Positions 1 to 9,759 of a DNA stretch of 64,000 nucleotides are shown in pieces (position 1 is the first letter of the stretch; each line of letters starts with the position of its first letter). The notes under the pieces are model-generated. The model saw only the letters and a program-made list of their open reading frames with translations. It was not told the origin of the DNA and made no database searches. The DNA is from Winslowiella iniecta (lineage in GTDB: Bacteria > Pseudomonadota > Gammaproteobacteria > Enterobacterales > Enterobacteriaceae). The stretch lies in NCBI RefSeq assembly GCF_001267535.1, contig NZ_JRXE01000009.1, forward strand, positions 83,104-147,103, read 5' to 3'. The position numbers and the translations under genes are program-made.

Positions 1-1
1 C

Positions 2-142
2 ATTGAACTGATTGCCTATGCCGACGCCATGATGTACCTGCCAACCAAAGGCATTCTTATCGTACCCAGTTACGGCATTGGCCCCGACAGTTGGGGAAAT
101 CAACCGGTCGAACGACTAACAGAGCAAGGACGGGAAGCATGA
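2..142 (+). CDS. FAD sugar/polyol dehydrogenase small subunit, C-terminal end (partial)
   Basis: Only the last 46 codons are in the window, read in frame from base 2 to the TGA at 140-142. The fragment contains YADAMMYLPTKG and ends WGNQPVERLTEQGREA. This resembles the C-terminus of the small, Tat-exported subunit of membrane-bound FAD-dependent sorbitol/gluconate dehydrogenases (FAD-SLDH small-subunit family). In that family the subunit chaperones the large FAD subunit to the periplasm. Its stop codon overlaps the start of the next gene (ATGA), the translational coupling expected for two subunits of one enzyme. The substrate cannot be told from this piece. Confidence 0.7.
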   Translation: MELIAYADAMMYLPTKGILIVPSYGIGPDSWGNQPVERLTEQGREA

Positions 143-1776
143 GCAAACAAGTCGATGCCGACGTAATTATTATTGGCTCCGGGGTAATGGGCGGGCTGGT
201 CGCCACCCAGCTGGCAAAAGCCGGTAAATCGGTGATTATCCTTGAGGCGGGTCCGCGCATTAAACGCCAGGATATTGTCGAACGCTTCCGTAATTCGCCG
301 TTCAAAATGTCGCTGACCAATATGAAATTGCAGGGGGTTGGCTCACCGTATCCCGACCTGCCGCATGTGCCCTCTACCTATGGTGATTATCTGCAACAGA
401 GTGGCCCGGTAAAATACCCGACCAAATATCTGCGCGTGGTTGGCGGCACCACCTGGCATTTTGGTTCGGCGCTGTGGCGGATGATCCCCAATGATTTCCG
501 TCTGAACACGCTGTATGGCCGTGGCCGCGACTGGCCATTTGGTTACGACGAGCTGGAAGCCTGGTATGGCGAAGCTGAACGCGAGCTGGGGGTTTCCGGC
601 GTCGATGGTCAGGATGAGAGTGGTCAGGGCGGTGCCGCTTGCCCGCCGCGCTCAACGCCATTTCCGATGAAAGGGCTGGAGCCGAGCTATCTGTTTAAAC
701 GCCTGTCGGTATTGCTGGGCAAAGGCGGTTATAACCCGGTAATGGAACCGAATGGCCGCGCCACGCGCCCTTACGGTAAACGACCAGTCTGTGCCGGCAA
801 TAATAACTGCAACCCGGTCTGCCCCATTGCCGCCAAGTATGATGGCTCAATGCATATTGATGAGGCCGAACGACACGGTGCCCGGCTGCTGGATAACTCG
901 GTGGTATACCGAATTGAAGCGGATGACAGCGGCAAAATCACCGGTGTCTGGTACAAAAAACCGGACGGTTCACAGCATCATCTGACGGCTAAACACTTTG
1001 TGCTGGCAGCCTACGGCATCGAATCACCGAAACTGCTGCTGATGTCGACTTCTGAACGCTATCCCAACGGCATCGCCAATGGTTCGGATCAGGTGGGGCG
1101 TAACCTGATGGGGCATACCGGCATCAGTATGAATGTGATGATGAATGAGGATGTCTGGCCGGGTCAGGGGCCGACTGAACTGCTGGTCTATCTGAACAAC
1201 CGTGACGGCGCATTCCGCAAGGATTTTCCCAGCTATAAAATTAAAGTACGTAATACGGTTCCGACCGCCGATTATGCCGCGTCATTAATTCAGAAAGGGG
1301 TGCTGGGTTCGAAGCTGGATCAGGAGCTGCACCGCATGTCGGCGCGTTCGCTCAACTTTGCCATCGATTTTGAAACGCTGCCGCTTGCGGAAAACCGCAT
1401 CGTGCCGAGCAAAACGAAGAAAGATGCCATCGGTATTCCGCTGCCGGAGATTTACTACAGTGTTACCGACTACTGGCATGCGGGGAAAGAGCAGGGGCTG
1501 AAGGACTTCGATAATTTTGCCCGGCTGCTGAATGCCGAAGTGTCGAAGATCGATACCGGCTATCAGGATCGTCAGCATATTATGGGCACCACGATAATGG
1601 GCGACGATCCGCGGCAATCGGTGGTGGATCGCAACTGCCAGAGTCACGATCATCCTAATCTGTTTATTGCCGGCACCAGCGTGATGCCTTCCGCATCCTG
1701 TATGAACCCGACGCTGACCGGTGCGGCACTGAGTCTGCGGCTGGCGGATTATATGCTGAGGACGGTAAAGGTGTAA
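139..1776 (+). CDS. GMC-family FAD-dependent sugar/polyol dehydrogenase, large subunit
   Basis: The start is set at the ATG at 139, which overlaps the upstream stop; an in-frame start at 91 would lie inside the small-subunit gene. The 545-residue protein has the FAD-binding GSGVMGG at residues 13-19, a three-cysteine motif (C218, C224, C228 in CAGNNNCNPVC) and the GMC active-site pair H480 and N523 (NPTLTG). This is the pattern of the catalytic subunit of membrane-bound sorbitol, gluconate or 2-ketogluconate dehydrogenases, which oxidise sugars in the periplasm and pass electrons through a cytochrome c subunit to ubiquinone. The cysteine motif may be a cluster or ligand site, as in FAD-glucose dehydrogenases. 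No cytochrome c gene follows; the next gene is an opposing transporter. Family assignment is firm, substrate unknown. Confidence 0.85.
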   Translation: MSKQVDADVIIIGSGVMGGLVATQLAKAGKSVIILEAGPRIKRQDIVERFRNSPFKMSLTNMKLQGVGSPYPDLPHVPSTYGDYLQQSGPVKYPTKYLRVVGGTTWHFGSALWRMIPNDFRLNTLYGRGRDWPFGYDELEAWYGEAERELGVSGVDGQDESGQGGAACPPRSTPFPMKGLEPSYLFKRLSVLLGKGGYNPVMEPNGRATRPYGKRPVCAGNNNCNPVCPIAAKYDGSMHIDEAERHGARLLDNSVVYRIEADDSGKITGVWYKKPDGSQHHLTAKHFVLAAYGIESPKLLLMSTSERYPNGIANGSDQVGRNLMGHTGISMNVMMNEDVWPGQGPTELLVYLNNRDGAFRKDFPSYKIKVRNTVPTADYAASLIQKGVLGSKLDQELHRMSARSLNFAIDFETLPLAENRIVPSKTKKDAIGIPLPEIYYSVTDYWHAGKEQGLKDFDNFARLLNAEVSKIDTGYQDRQHIMGTTIMGDDPRQSVVDRNCQSHDHPNLFIAGTSVMPSASCMNPTLTGAALSLRLADYMLRTVKV

Positions 1777-1784
1777 GCGTAAGG

Positions 1785-1823
1785 GACGGCGGGGCATGCA
1801 CGTGGGTGCTCCGCCGTCTTTGA
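1785..1823 (+). terminator. Terminator after the dehydrogenase operon
   Basis: A perfect 8-bp stem GACGGCGG (1785-1792) / CCGCCGTC (1811-1818) is followed by TTTGA. It lies between two convergent genes, so it may serve both directions, although the T-run is short. Confidence 0.55.
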
Positions 1824-1831
1824 TCGGCACC

Positions 1832-3226
1832 TTACACTGGTTTAATGCCAGGCTGGGTTTCCTGTTGCGCATAATCAGACTCTGCCGACTGCTGCTGCTC
1901 ACCGACGCGCTCAATCGGGCCCATCACAAACAGGAACAGCAGCGCGGCAACCACGCAGTGCGCGCCGACAAAAATCAGCCCGATGCTATAACTGCCGGTC
2001 AGTGCGACAATCACGCCAAACAGAATCGGTGTTGAGAAACCGGCAATATTGCCGAAGCCGTTAAAAAATGCGCCCGCCAGCCCGACGGCCTCTTTCGGTG
2101 CGGTATCGGCGATAATTGCCCAGGTTCCGGCACCGGCTGCCACCCCTTTACCATAAAAGGCAAAAGACATCACCGCAATAATCCAGAAATTGCTGTTAAG
2201 TCCGGCGGCAATAATCAGTGAAGCTGCCATCAGCATACCCACGATATAAGGCGTTTTACGCGCCCAGGAGAGGCTCCAGCCGCGCTGAATAAGCCGGTCA
2301 GAAATAAAACCGCCGGAAATCGAGCCGAGAAAACCAAATAACGCCGGTGCCACGGTGGCAAAACCGGCATCAAGAATATTCATGCCACGCGCCTGCACCA
2401 GATAAATCGGGAACCAGGTAATAAAGAAATAACTCAGGGCGATTACGCAGTACTGGCCAATATAGGCACACCATAACATGCGGTTGGTTAATAACTTTTT
2501 CACCAGCTGGCGTGAGACGCGGGGTTTCGTTTTTCGCTCCTGCAATGAATCGATTTCCACCAGCCCGCCACCGTCGACGATATGGCGCAGTTCCTGGGCG
2601 GAGACGCCAGGATGCTTGCGCGGCTCATGCATATACCCAAGCCAGAACAGCAGGGCGATCAGCCCGATCGCACCCAGCACAAAGAACGGCCATTCCCAGC
2701 CAAACCGGGAAACCAGCCAGCCGGACAGCGGTGAGAAAATGGCGACGGCAAAATATTGTGCCGAGCTGAACAGCGATGAGGCGCGGCCTCGTTCGGCGCT
2801 GGGAAACCACATAATGGTGACGCGGGCATTGGCCGGAAAGCCTGGTGCTTCGATCAGGCCGAGCGCAAAACGCAGGCCGAACATCAGTATCAGCGCGCTA
2901 CTCAGTCCGCTGGCAAACTCACCAACAAACCCCATCGCCAGTGTGGCCAGCGACCACAGTCCCAGCGTGATGCCATACACTTTTTTGGTGCCAAAACGAT
3001 CAAGGAACAACCCGCCGGGAATTTGCCCGAGAACATAGGCCCAGCTAAAGGCAGACAACACAAAACCCAGTTGAATGGCTGACAGGCCAAACTCCTCTTT
3101 CATCGCCGAGCCGGACATAGAAAGGATCGAGCGATCGGCATAGGCCACGGCGGAAAGCAGCAGGATCAGCATTAATATCCGGACCCTGACATGGCTGTTT
3201 TTACTGGCTAACTGATTGGTCAACAT
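1832..3226 (-). CDS. MFS transporter, anion:cation symporter family (glucarate/galactarate-type)
   Basis: A 464-residue major facilitator protein with about twelve hydrophobic segments and a central hydrophilic loop near residues 205-245. The first helix carries the YADRS motif, followed by a LDRFGTKKVYG loop (MFS motif A type). The overall pattern resembles the GudP/GarP/DgoT family of sugar-acid/H+ symporters in the inner membrane. The start is supported by AAGGAG a few bases upstream of the ATG. It converges with the FAD sugar dehydrogenase. Import of the aldonic or keto-acid product of a periplasmic oxidation would fit, but this is inference. Confidence 0.82.
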   Translation of the reverse strand: MLTNQLASKNSHVRVRILMLILLLSAVAYADRSILSMSGSAMKEEFGLSAIQLGFVLSAFSWAYVLGQIPGGLFLDRFGTKKVYGITLGLWSLATLAMGFVGEFASGLSSALILMFGLRFALGLIEAPGFPANARVTIMWFPSAERGRASSLFSSAQYFAVAIFSPLSGWLVSRFGWEWPFFVLGAIGLIALLFWLGYMHEPRKHPGVSAQELRHIVDGGGLVEIDSLQERKTKPRVSRQLVKKLLTNRMLWCAYIGQYCVIALSYFFITWFPIYLVQARGMNILDAGFATVAPALFGFLGSISGGFISDRLIQRGWSLSWARKTPYIVGMLMAASLIIAAGLNSNFWIIAVMSFAFYGKGVAAGAGTWAIIADTAPKEAVGLAGAFFNGFGNIAGFSTPILFGVIVALTGSYSIGLIFVGAHCVVAALLFLFVMGPIERVGEQQQSAESDYAQQETQPGIKPV

Positions 3227-3545
3227 CGCGCGGACTCCTTACATAGCAGACAGAGCTGATGGTTTGGTCATCTTAAGGAATACCGCAGACGTTCCTTTGT
3301 TAACGAAATATAGTTAGCAGGTTAATGAATGGTCATTGTGCGAATGGTGAAATTAGCGGCGCGATTAACACGGATATCTGGGAATAGTCACAACAGGCTT
3401 TGCAGTGACGCACATAATGAATAACAGACGCGAACTATTTCTGTGGAGTGTGCGATGGGTCGTAGAAATATCCAGGAGTGAGTTTTTTTCCACTCAGAGA
3501 GAGCGACGGCGGCGGGTGCGGAGTCAATTCTCAACCCCGGAAAGC
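3227..3545. other. Intergenic region, no gene seen
   Basis: About 320 bases between the MFS start and the tRNA-Phe terminator. The part next to the MFS gene is AT-rich (around 3290-3330) and presumably holds its promoter. No convincing open frame, RNA gene or repeat was found. Confidence 0.5.
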
Positions 3546-3575
3546 AAAAAACCCGCCAGAGGCGGGTTTCTTTAA
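3546..3575 (-). terminator. Rho-independent terminator of tRNA-Phe
   Basis: On the minus strand, AAACCCGCC and GGCGGGTTT form a strong hairpin that runs into a T-tract immediately beyond the tRNA 3' end. Confidence 0.85.
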
Positions 3576-3578
3576 ATA

Positions 3579-3654
3579 TGGTGCCCGAACCCGGAATCGA
3601 ACCAGGGACACGGGGATTTTCAATCCCCTGCTCTACCGACTGAGCTATTCGGGC
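3579..3654 (-). tRNA. pheU: tRNA-Phe (anticodon GAA)
   Basis: A 76-nt cloverleaf including encoded CCA. The acceptor GCCCGAA pairs with TTCGGGC; the D-loop AGCTCAGTCGGTAGAGC, the anticodon loop TTGAAAA and the T-arm GGTTCGATTCC are all visible. It sits beside the yjdC gene, as pheU does in E. coli. tRNA-Phe genes are common integration sites, but no integrase or duplicated 3' end is seen here. Confidence 0.97.
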
Positions 3655-3753
3655 AACGGGGCGCATTAAACCGTAAAGGCCGTGTGGCGTCAACGGCTTT
3701 CTGCGAAAAATACGCTGACTGGCTGATTTTCATTCATTTGGGCTGAATATCAA

Positions 3754-4332
3754 TCAAGTTAGTGCCCCATTTTTGCGGCACAGAGCAAAACGCAGCACAT
3801 CTTCCGCCAGACGGTAAGCGGTGGCCACATCCTGCACGTTGCGTTTCACCAGCAGCTTACTCAGGCAGCCTTCGAGAATCAGTTCCATCTGCTCGGCAAC
3901 CAGCGTGGGATTATCGGTCTCCAGCTCGCTCAGCAATTGATGGGTATATTGCCAGGAGGCGCGTTTTTGCTGTTCGGCAAGCTGATGAATCGGATGGTCA
4001 GTCTGCGGGTAAAAACTGCAGGCGGCGATAAACAGGCAACCAGGAAAGCGCCCATTGCTGACCGATTCTTCCAGCACTTTATAGCGTGCCAGCAGCTTAT
4101 CTTCAGCATTGAGCGTTTCATCCAGCAGTAGCTGACGACGCCAGTTATCAATCTGCTGACCATGAAAGCGTAACGCGTCGTACAGCAGGGCGTCGCGGTC
4201 GGGCCAGAAGCGCTGCAACTGTTCCTGCGGGATATCCACGTTGCCAGCCAGCATCGCTAATGATGTGGTGGCGGCCAGTCCGTTCTGCTCAAGCACGTTT
4301 AGCGCATGCTCGAGTACTTGTTCACGTTGCAA
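3754..4332 (-). CDS. yjdC: TetR-family transcriptional regulator YjdC
   Basis: A 192-residue TetR-type repressor matching E. coli YjdC along its length: [17 protein letters not shown] at the start of the helix-turn-helix domain, then [27 protein letters not shown], and a shared [13 protein letters not shown] end. I place the start at the TTG at 4332, which has GAGGAG about 6 bases upstream and aligns with the E. coli N-terminus. The frame stays open to an ATG at 4455, but that start would run into the dsbD 3' end and add a stretch with no family counterpart. It lies 79 bases downstream of dsbD on the same strand. The effector molecule is unknown to me. Confidence 0.88.
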   Translation of the reverse strand: MQREQVLEHALNVLEQNGLAATTSLAMLAGNVDIPQEQLQRFWPDRDALLYDALRFHGQQIDNWRRQLLLDETLNAEDKLLARYKVLEESVSNGRFPGCLFIAACSFYPQTDHPIHQLAEQQKRASWQYTHQLLSELETDNPTLVAEQMELILEGCLSKLLVKRNVQDVATAYRLAEDVLRFALCRKNGALT

Positions 4333-4411
4333 GTGAAGCTCCTCTTGTATGCGTTCCTCATCCGGCGGCAGGCCGGGATTCACGGTGGCGGTTTCTGGAA
4401 ACAAGTGTCGT

Positions 4412-6130
4412 TTACGGGATGACTTTCTGCAAATGCGCCTTAAAAGCGGCGGCATTCATAAAGCCGGTAATGCGCGATCCCGGGATCTCGTTACCGCTGG
4501 CATCAAAAAACAGGATGGTGGGCAGCCCCAGCACCTGTAATCGCTGTAACAGCGCACTGTCTGTGGCGCTGTTAGCCGTGACGTCAGCCTGTATTAGCTG
4601 CACATCCGCCAGAGACGTTTGCACCAGGGCATCACTGAAGGTGTATTTTTCAAACTCTTTACAAGCTACACACCAGTCAGCATAGAGATCAAGCATGCTG
4701 ATTTTGTGCCGATTATTTTTCAGTGCCTGAGTGAGATCGTCACTGCTGGCGATACGAGCAAAATCAAGATGTGCCGCAGTGGTAGCGGTAGCTGGCGGAG
4801 CAAATGCCCAGTCCTGCAACGGGCGCACGCTGACCAGCGCCGCCAGCAGCAGGATGACCTGTAACACTCGCAGCCAGCCTTTACCAGAGCCAAGGCTGGT
4901 AATAAACGCCCAGCTAAAGAAGGCGACACCCAGCAGACTCCAGAGGCGCAGCCCCCATAGCTCGCCAATCACGCGTTCCAGCAAAAAGACCGGCAACGCG
5001 AGGATGACAAAGCCAAAGCCCTGTTTCACCGTCTGCATCCAGGGTCCACTTTTTGGCAGCAGCTTATTGCCAAACAGCGTGATGGCGATCAGCGGCAAAC
5101 CCATACCCAGCGCATACAGATACAGTGTACCAGCGCCGGCCAGCATATTTCCGCTCTGGGCGATATACAGCAGAATAGCGCTGAGCGGGGCGGTGGTGCA
5201 GGGCGAACAAATCAATCCGGCCAGCGCCCCCATCAGGAATACGCCGAACAGCGAACCCCCTTGCTGGCGGTTACTCCACAGCGTCAGCCGGGTTTGCAGC
5301 GCAGAAGGCAGTTGCAGCGAGAACAGGCCAAACATCGACAGTGCCAGCAACACAAACAGTGCCGACAGGCCAATCAGCACATAAGGGTGTTGCAGCGCGG
5401 CCTGAAAGCGTAAGCCCGCGGCGGCGACCACCACGCCCATCAGGGTATAGGTCAGCGCCATTCCCTGCACATACACCAGCGCCAGCGCCAGCAGGCGTCC
5501 AAACGACAGGCGTTTACTGCCGCCAAGAATGATGCCGGAGATCAACGGATACATCGGTAATACGCAAGGGGTGAAAGCGACGCCGATGCCAATCAGTAAC
5601 GCCCAGAGTGGGGAGAATGGCAAATTGGTTTCAGTGGTCGGTGCTGGCTGCTGGCTAATAGCCGTGTTCGCTGTATCAGCGGCAGCACGGGCAGCGACCT
5701 TGCTCAACGGAATATCGCGTGTTTCCGGCGGATAACAGAATCCCGCGCTGGCACACCCCTGATAAGTGACGCGCACCGTGGCATCGCCATCGGCCTGAAG
5801 TAGTGTCAGGGGCAAGTGCAAATCGTCAGGGTAGATCTCAGTTTTGCCATAAAATTCATCTTCATGCGGCTGACCTTGCGGCAGGCTAAATTGCGCCAGC
5901 CGCGCAGCGTGCGGTTCGATAGTGATCTGCTGACGATAAAGATAATAGCCGGGTTTTACCTGCCAGCTGAGGGTGAGCTGATGATCTTTCTGATTGAAAT
6001 CGAAAGCAAAAGCCTGATCCACCGGCACAAATTGACTGGTGTTTTGTTGCCCGAACAGCGAGGCATTAGCCTGAATGCTGAACAGGCCGACCAGCAGAAT
6101 AAGAACTAGCTTAAAGATGCGCTGAGCCAT
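4412..6130 (-). CDS. dsbD: Thiol:disulfide interchange protein DsbD
   Basis: An inner-membrane reductant conduit that passes electrons from cytoplasmic thioredoxin to periplasmic DsbC, DsbG and CcmG. The 572-residue protein has a signal peptide (about residues 1-23), an N-terminal immunoglobulin-like domain with the [11 protein letters not shown] cysteine pair, a central block of about eight membrane segments with the reactive cysteines in FTPCVLP and ICSPCT, and a C-terminal thioredoxin-like domain with C487 and C490 in DWCVACK. All three domains and all expected cysteines are present. The start codon lies inside the 3' end of cutA (25-base overlap), as in E. coli, so the pair is translationally linked. 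Confidence 0.96.
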   Translation of the reverse strand: MAQRIFKLVLILLVGLFSIQANASLFGQQNTSQFVPVDQAFAFDFNQKDHQLTLSWQVKPGYYLYRQQITIEPHAARLAQFSLPQGQPHEDEFYGKTEIYPDDLHLPLTLLQADGDATVRVTYQGCASAGFCYPPETRDIPLSKVAARAAADTANTAISQQPAPTTETNLPFSPLWALLIGIGVAFTPCVLPMYPLISGIILGGSKRLSFGRLLALALVYVQGMALTYTLMGVVVAAAGLRFQAALQHPYVLIGLSALFVLLALSMFGLFSLQLPSALQTRLTLWSNRQQGGSLFGVFLMGALAGLICSPCTTAPLSAILLYIAQSGNMLAGAGTLYLYALGMGLPLIAITLFGNKLLPKSGPWMQTVKQGFGFVILALPVFLLERVIGELWGLRLWSLLGVAFFSWAFITSLGSGKGWLRVLQVILLLAALVSVRPLQDWAFAPPATATTAAHLDFARIASSDDLTQALKNNRHKISMLDLYADWCVACKEFEKYTFSDALVQTSLADVQLIQADVTANSATDSALLQRLQVLGLPTILFFDASGNEIPGSRITGFMNAAAFKAHLQKVIP

Positions 6131-6429
6131 GACAGGTATTCACTCTCTCCATGTTGTACGGGCAGGACCAGAAGTTCCGGTGTCTGGTAAGGATGGGCGG
6201 TTTTGAGTAGATCGATTAGCTGCTGCTGGTGGGCGACGTCACTTTTCAGCAGCAGCTGAACTTCGGATGCCTGCTCAAGTTTTCCTTCCCAGTAGTACCA
6301 GGAGGTGGCACCAGGCAGCATAGTGACACAGGCCGCGAGTCTGGCTGCCAGCACCTGACCTGCCAGCTCTTCAGCACAATCTTCATCAGGGGCGGTGCAC
6401 AGCACCACAATGGCGGTGGACTGGCTCAT
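6106..6429 (-). CDS. cutA: Divalent-cation tolerance protein CutA
   Basis: A 107-residue trimeric PII-like fold protein. Family signatures are the early cysteine segment [28 protein letters not shown] and the C-terminal HPYQTPELL. It is linked to copper tolerance in E. coli by older genetics, but its biochemical role is uncertain. AAGGAG precedes the ATG. It is first of the cutA-dsbD pair and overlaps dsbD by 25 bases. Confidence 0.95.
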   Translation of the reverse strand: MSQSTAIVVLCTAPDEDCAEELAGQVLAARLAACVTMLPGATSWYYWEGKLEQASEVQLLLKSDVAHQQQLIDLLKTAHPYQTPELLVLPVQHGESEYLSWLSASLS

Positions 6430-6556
6430 AGGGCACTCCTTCAGGGGAAAGCGCGAATTATATCACGCAGCGTTAGCGCAGGCTTTGACAGGATGTAAAC
6501 AACAGTGGCGAAGCGTGCAGCCCGCCCCACAGAATCGGGAGAGGGCTGCGGCGGGC

Positions 6557-7858
6557 TTATAAAATCAGATGGCCAAAGATAAAGCCAGCCAGTACGGACA
6601 GCACAATGGCAATCACGCCGGGAATCAGGAAAGAGTGGTTAAAGACGAACTTACCGATACGCGTTGAGCCGGTATCATCCATTTCCACCGCGGCCAGCAG
6701 GGTCGGATAGGTCGGCAGCACAAACAGCGCCGATACCGCCGCAAATGACGCCACCGCCGTGACCGGAGAGACGCCAAGCATTAAGGCGGCAGGCATCAGT
6801 GCTTTGGCCGTGGCGGCCTGGGAATACAGCAGGGTCGAGGCAAAAAACAGCACCACTGCCAGCATCCACGGATAGCTTTGCAGCAGATCGCCAGCGACGG
6901 TCTGAATATCGTCGATATGGGCTTTAACAAAGGTATCGCCGAGCCAGGCAACGCCGAGCACACAGATACAGGCGCTCATCCCCGATTTAAAAGTGCTGGC
7001 AGACAGAATTTCGCTGGTATCCACTTTGCAACTGACGCAGATGAGCGTGGCAACCGTCAGCATAAACACCACGATAGCTTCATTGCGCGGCAGCAGCGGA
7101 TTACTGATCAGGCCGACGGTATCGCTGATGGCAGTAGCATAAAAGACCACCGCGACGATACCCAGCAGGAACAGCAATACCGAGCGCTTCGCACCGGGTT
7201 TTTCTTCAAATACGTTAGCACCGCGCAGCGTCACTTCACCTTTTTCCAGCTTTGCCTGGTAAATCGCATCGTCTTTCAGCTCTTTACCGAGGAAATTGGT
7301 AATCAGCGCGGCAATAAATATCGCCACCATGGTTGAAGGGATGGCGACCGCCAGCAGGCCAAGATAGCTGATGCCTTTTGGCTCGAGAATACCGGCGAAA
7401 AACACCACCGCCGCAGAGATTGGTGAAGCGGTAATGGCAATCTGTGAGGCAACCACGGCAATCGACAGTGGGCGAGAAGGGCGCACGCCTTGCTCTTTTG
7501 CTACTTCGGCAATCACCGGCAGGGTAGAAAACGCGGTGTGACCGGTACCGGCCAGCAGCGTCATCAGGTAAGTCACCAGTGGTGCCAGAAAGGTGATATG
7601 GCGTGGGTGTTTACGCAGCAGACGCTCGGCGAGGCTGACCAGGTAATCCATCCCGCCCGCGACCTGCATCGCAGCGATGGCGGCAATCACCGCCATAATG
7701 ATTTCAATCACGTCGAAGGGAATGGCTCCGGGCTTAATCTGGCAGCCCAGCGTCAATACCAGCACGCCGAATCCACCGGCGAACCCAATGCCAATCCCGC
7801 CCAGTCGCGCCCCTAAATAGATGGCTAACAGGACAATGATCAGCTCAACTGTGATCAT
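6557..7858 (-). CDS. dcuA: Anaerobic C4-dicarboxylate antiporter DcuA
   Basis: A 433-residue, highly hydrophobic inner-membrane protein matching the DcuA/DcuB family: the N-terminus is MITVELIIVLLAIYLGARLGGIGIG and the interior contains the family signature TGHTAFSTLPVI. DcuA exchanges aspartate, fumarate, malate and succinate. It lies downstream of aspA on the same strand, with the aspA terminator between them, as in E. coli. This supports aspartate uptake feeding aspartase. AGGAG precedes the ATG. Confidence 0.96.
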   Translation of the reverse strand: MITVELIIVLLAIYLGARLGGIGIGFAGGFGVLVLTLGCQIKPGAIPFDVIEIIMAVIAAIAAMQVAGGMDYLVSLAERLLRKHPRHITFLAPLVTYLMTLLAGTGHTAFSTLPVIAEVAKEQGVRPSRPLSIAVVASQIAITASPISAAVVFFAGILEPKGISYLGLLAVAIPSTMVAIFIAALITNFLGKELKDDAIYQAKLEKGEVTLRGANVFEEKPGAKRSVLLFLLGIVAVVFYATAISDTVGLISNPLLPRNEAIVVFMLTVATLICVSCKVDTSEILSASTFKSGMSACICVLGVAWLGDTFVKAHIDDIQTVAGDLLQSYPWMLAVVLFFASTLLYSQAATAKALMPAALMLGVSPVTAVASFAAVSALFVLPTYPTLLAAVEMDDTGSTRIGKFVFNHSFLIPGVIAIVLSVLAGFIFGHLIL

Positions 7859-7917
7859 ACTGTACTCCTTGATGTTTTATTGAAAACTAACCGTTAATAA
7901 TTTGTTTGCTGCAGACA

Positions 7918-7956
7918 TGAAAAAGGCACGTCGTTCTGAGAACTGACGTGCCTTGA
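7918..7956 (-). terminator. Terminator between aspA and dcuA
   Basis: AAGGCACGTC (7923-7932) and GACGTGCCTT (7945-7954) form a perfect 10-bp stem. On the minus strand it is followed by TTTTTC. It ends aspA transcripts or attenuates read-through into dcuA. Confidence 0.88.
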
Positions 7957-7978
7957 AAAAATTTAACCGGTCTGGATT

Positions 7979-9415
7979 TTATTGTTCGTTTTCATCGGTA
8001 TAGCGTTTTGCCTTATACGCCGGATGCATCAGGTTCTGGATTGAGAAGATGTCATCCAGTTCCGCTTCGGTCAACAGACCACGCTCCAGCACCACTTCAC
8101 GCACGCTCTTACCGGTTTCGGCACAGATCTTACCGACGATATCACCGTTATGGTGACCAATGTACGGGTTCAGATAAGTGACGATCCCAATTGAGTTAAA
8201 TACGTAAGCTTCACAAACTGCTTTGTTGGCGGTAATGCCGTTAACGCATTTTTCCAGCAGATTATAACAGGCATTGGTCAGAATATGGATCGATTCAAAC
8301 AGCGCCTGACCGATAACCGGTTCCATTACGTTCAGCTGCAACTGACCGGCTTCTGACGCCATGGTGACGGTGGTGTCGTTGCCGATCACTTTAAAGCAGA
8401 CCTGGTTGACCACTTCTGGCACCACCGGATTCACTTTGGCTGGCATGATGGAAGAACCGGCCTGCAACTCTGGCAGATTGATCTCATTCAGACCGGCGCG
8501 CGGGCCAGAGGAGAGCAGGCGCAGGTCGTTACAGATCTTGGACATTTTCACCGCCAGGCGTTTCAGCGAGGAGTGAACCATCACGTAAGCGCCGCAGTCG
8601 GAGGTCGCTTCGATCAAATCTTCTGCCGGTACACAAGGCAAATTACTGACTTCCGCCAGTTTCTGTACTGCCAGCTGCTGATAGCCTTCCGGCGTATTCA
8701 GACGGGTACCGATAGCGGTGGCACCCAGATTCACCTCCAGCAGCAGTTCACCGGTACGCAGAATGCTTTTGATCTCTTCATTCAGTAGCACGCTAAAGGC
8801 GTGAAATTCCTGGCCTAAGGTCATCGGAACCGCATCCTGCAACTGGGTACGGCCCATTTTGATGACGGATTCGAACTCTACGGCCTTACGCTGGAAGCCT
8901 TCGCCCAGCTGACCAATGGCATCAAGCAGTTTCAGAATTGAGCTGTAAACCGCGATACGGAAACCGGTAGGGTAGGCATCGTTGGTCGACTGGCATTTAT
9001 TGACGTGGTCGTTGGGATTAAGGAACTGATAATCACCTTTCTGATGGCCCATCAGCTCCAGACCGATATTGGCCAGCACTTCATTGGTATTCATGTTAAC
9101 CGAGGTGCCGGCACCGCCCTGATAAACATCAACCGGGAACTGGTCCATGCATTTGCCGTTATTCAGAACTTCATCACAAGCCTGAATAATGGCATTGGCG
9201 ACATTGCGAGGAATGGTCTGAAGTTCCTTATTCGCCATTGCTGCTGCTTTTTTCACCATTACCATGCCGCGAACAAACTCAGGAATGTCACTGATTTTGT
9301 TGTTACTGATATAGAAATTTTCAATCGCACGCAGAGTATGAACACCGTAGTAGGCATCAGCCGGAACTTCCCGCATACCTAACAGGTCTTCTTCGATACG
9401 AATGTTATTTACCAT
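7979..9415 (-). CDS. aspA: Aspartate ammonia-lyase (aspartase)
   Basis: A 478-residue cytosolic homotetramer that reversibly converts L-aspartate to fumarate and ammonia. The fumarase/aspartase superfamily signature [11 protein letters not shown] is present, with the lid-loop serine in this segment. Length and N-terminus ([21 protein letters not shown]) match E. coli AspA. AAGAAGG precedes the ATG. In E. coli it is controlled by CRP and nitrogen supply; a CRP-like site lies about 190 bases upstream here. It works with the neighbouring DcuA. Confidence 0.98.
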   Translation of the reverse strand: MVNNIRIEEDLLGMREVPADAYYGVHTLRAIENFYISNNKISDIPEFVRGMVMVKKAAAMANKELQTIPRNVANAIIQACDEVLNNGKCMDQFPVDVYQGGAGTSVNMNTNEVLANIGLELMGHQKGDYQFLNPNDHVNKCQSTNDAYPTGFRIAVYSSILKLLDAIGQLGEGFQRKAVEFESVIKMGRTQLQDAVPMTLGQEFHAFSVLLNEEIKSILRTGELLLEVNLGATAIGTRLNTPEGYQQLAVQKLAEVSNLPCVPAEDLIEATSDCGAYVMVHSSLKRLAVKMSKICNDLRLLSSGPRAGLNEINLPELQAGSSIMPAKVNPVVPEVVNQVCFKVIGNDTTVTMASEAGQLQLNVMEPVIGQALFESIHILTNACYNLLEKCVNGITANKAVCEAYVFNSIGIVTYLNPYIGHHNGDIVGKICAETGKSVREVVLERGLLTEAELDDIFSIQNLMHPAYKAKRYTDENEQ

Positions 9416-9601
9416 GGGAACCTTCTTGTTATTGCTACCGGTTAAGTCATCACAAATGATGTGATTATTTCGTCGTGGAATGCCAGCGCCGATATTTTAT
9501 CCGTTATCGACCAGGCGAGCACGATCATATGCTGTTATGTCAGAAATGCCGCAACACAGATCACTTAACGACAATTTACTAACGAAACGGTGTTAACAAT
9601 A

Positions 9602-9617
9602 TGTGATCGTAGTCGCA
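9602..9617 (-). promoter_or_regulatory. Candidate CRP site in the aspA-fxsA divergent region
   Basis: TGTGATCGTAGTCGCA matches the CRP consensus TGTGA-N6-TCACA at nine of ten fixed positions. It lies in the 344-base region between aspA (minus) and fxsA (plus). aspA is a known CRP-dependent gene in E. coli. No convincing FNR box was seen in the same region. Confidence 0.5.
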
Positions 9618-9759
9618 AAATTAACCCCGTGGAGTAAATTCGGCATTTCAGGTTGAAAAAGTGCCTGACCGTTCCCATCTCTGTAACTACGATCATCATG
9701 ATCGCCATTTTCTGCCGCCGCGACTTTTGCGAGGTGGCCTCTACAGATAGGAGAATGCG

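Noticed and set aside
3546-3654. Possible genomic island integrated at tRNA-Phe.
   Set aside because: No integrase, no duplicated tRNA 3' end within the window, and both sides follow the conserved backbone or ordinary metabolic genes.
3388-3693. Open frames on both strands crossing tRNA-Phe.
   Set aside because: They translate the tRNA and its terminator; the RNA gene explains the sequence.
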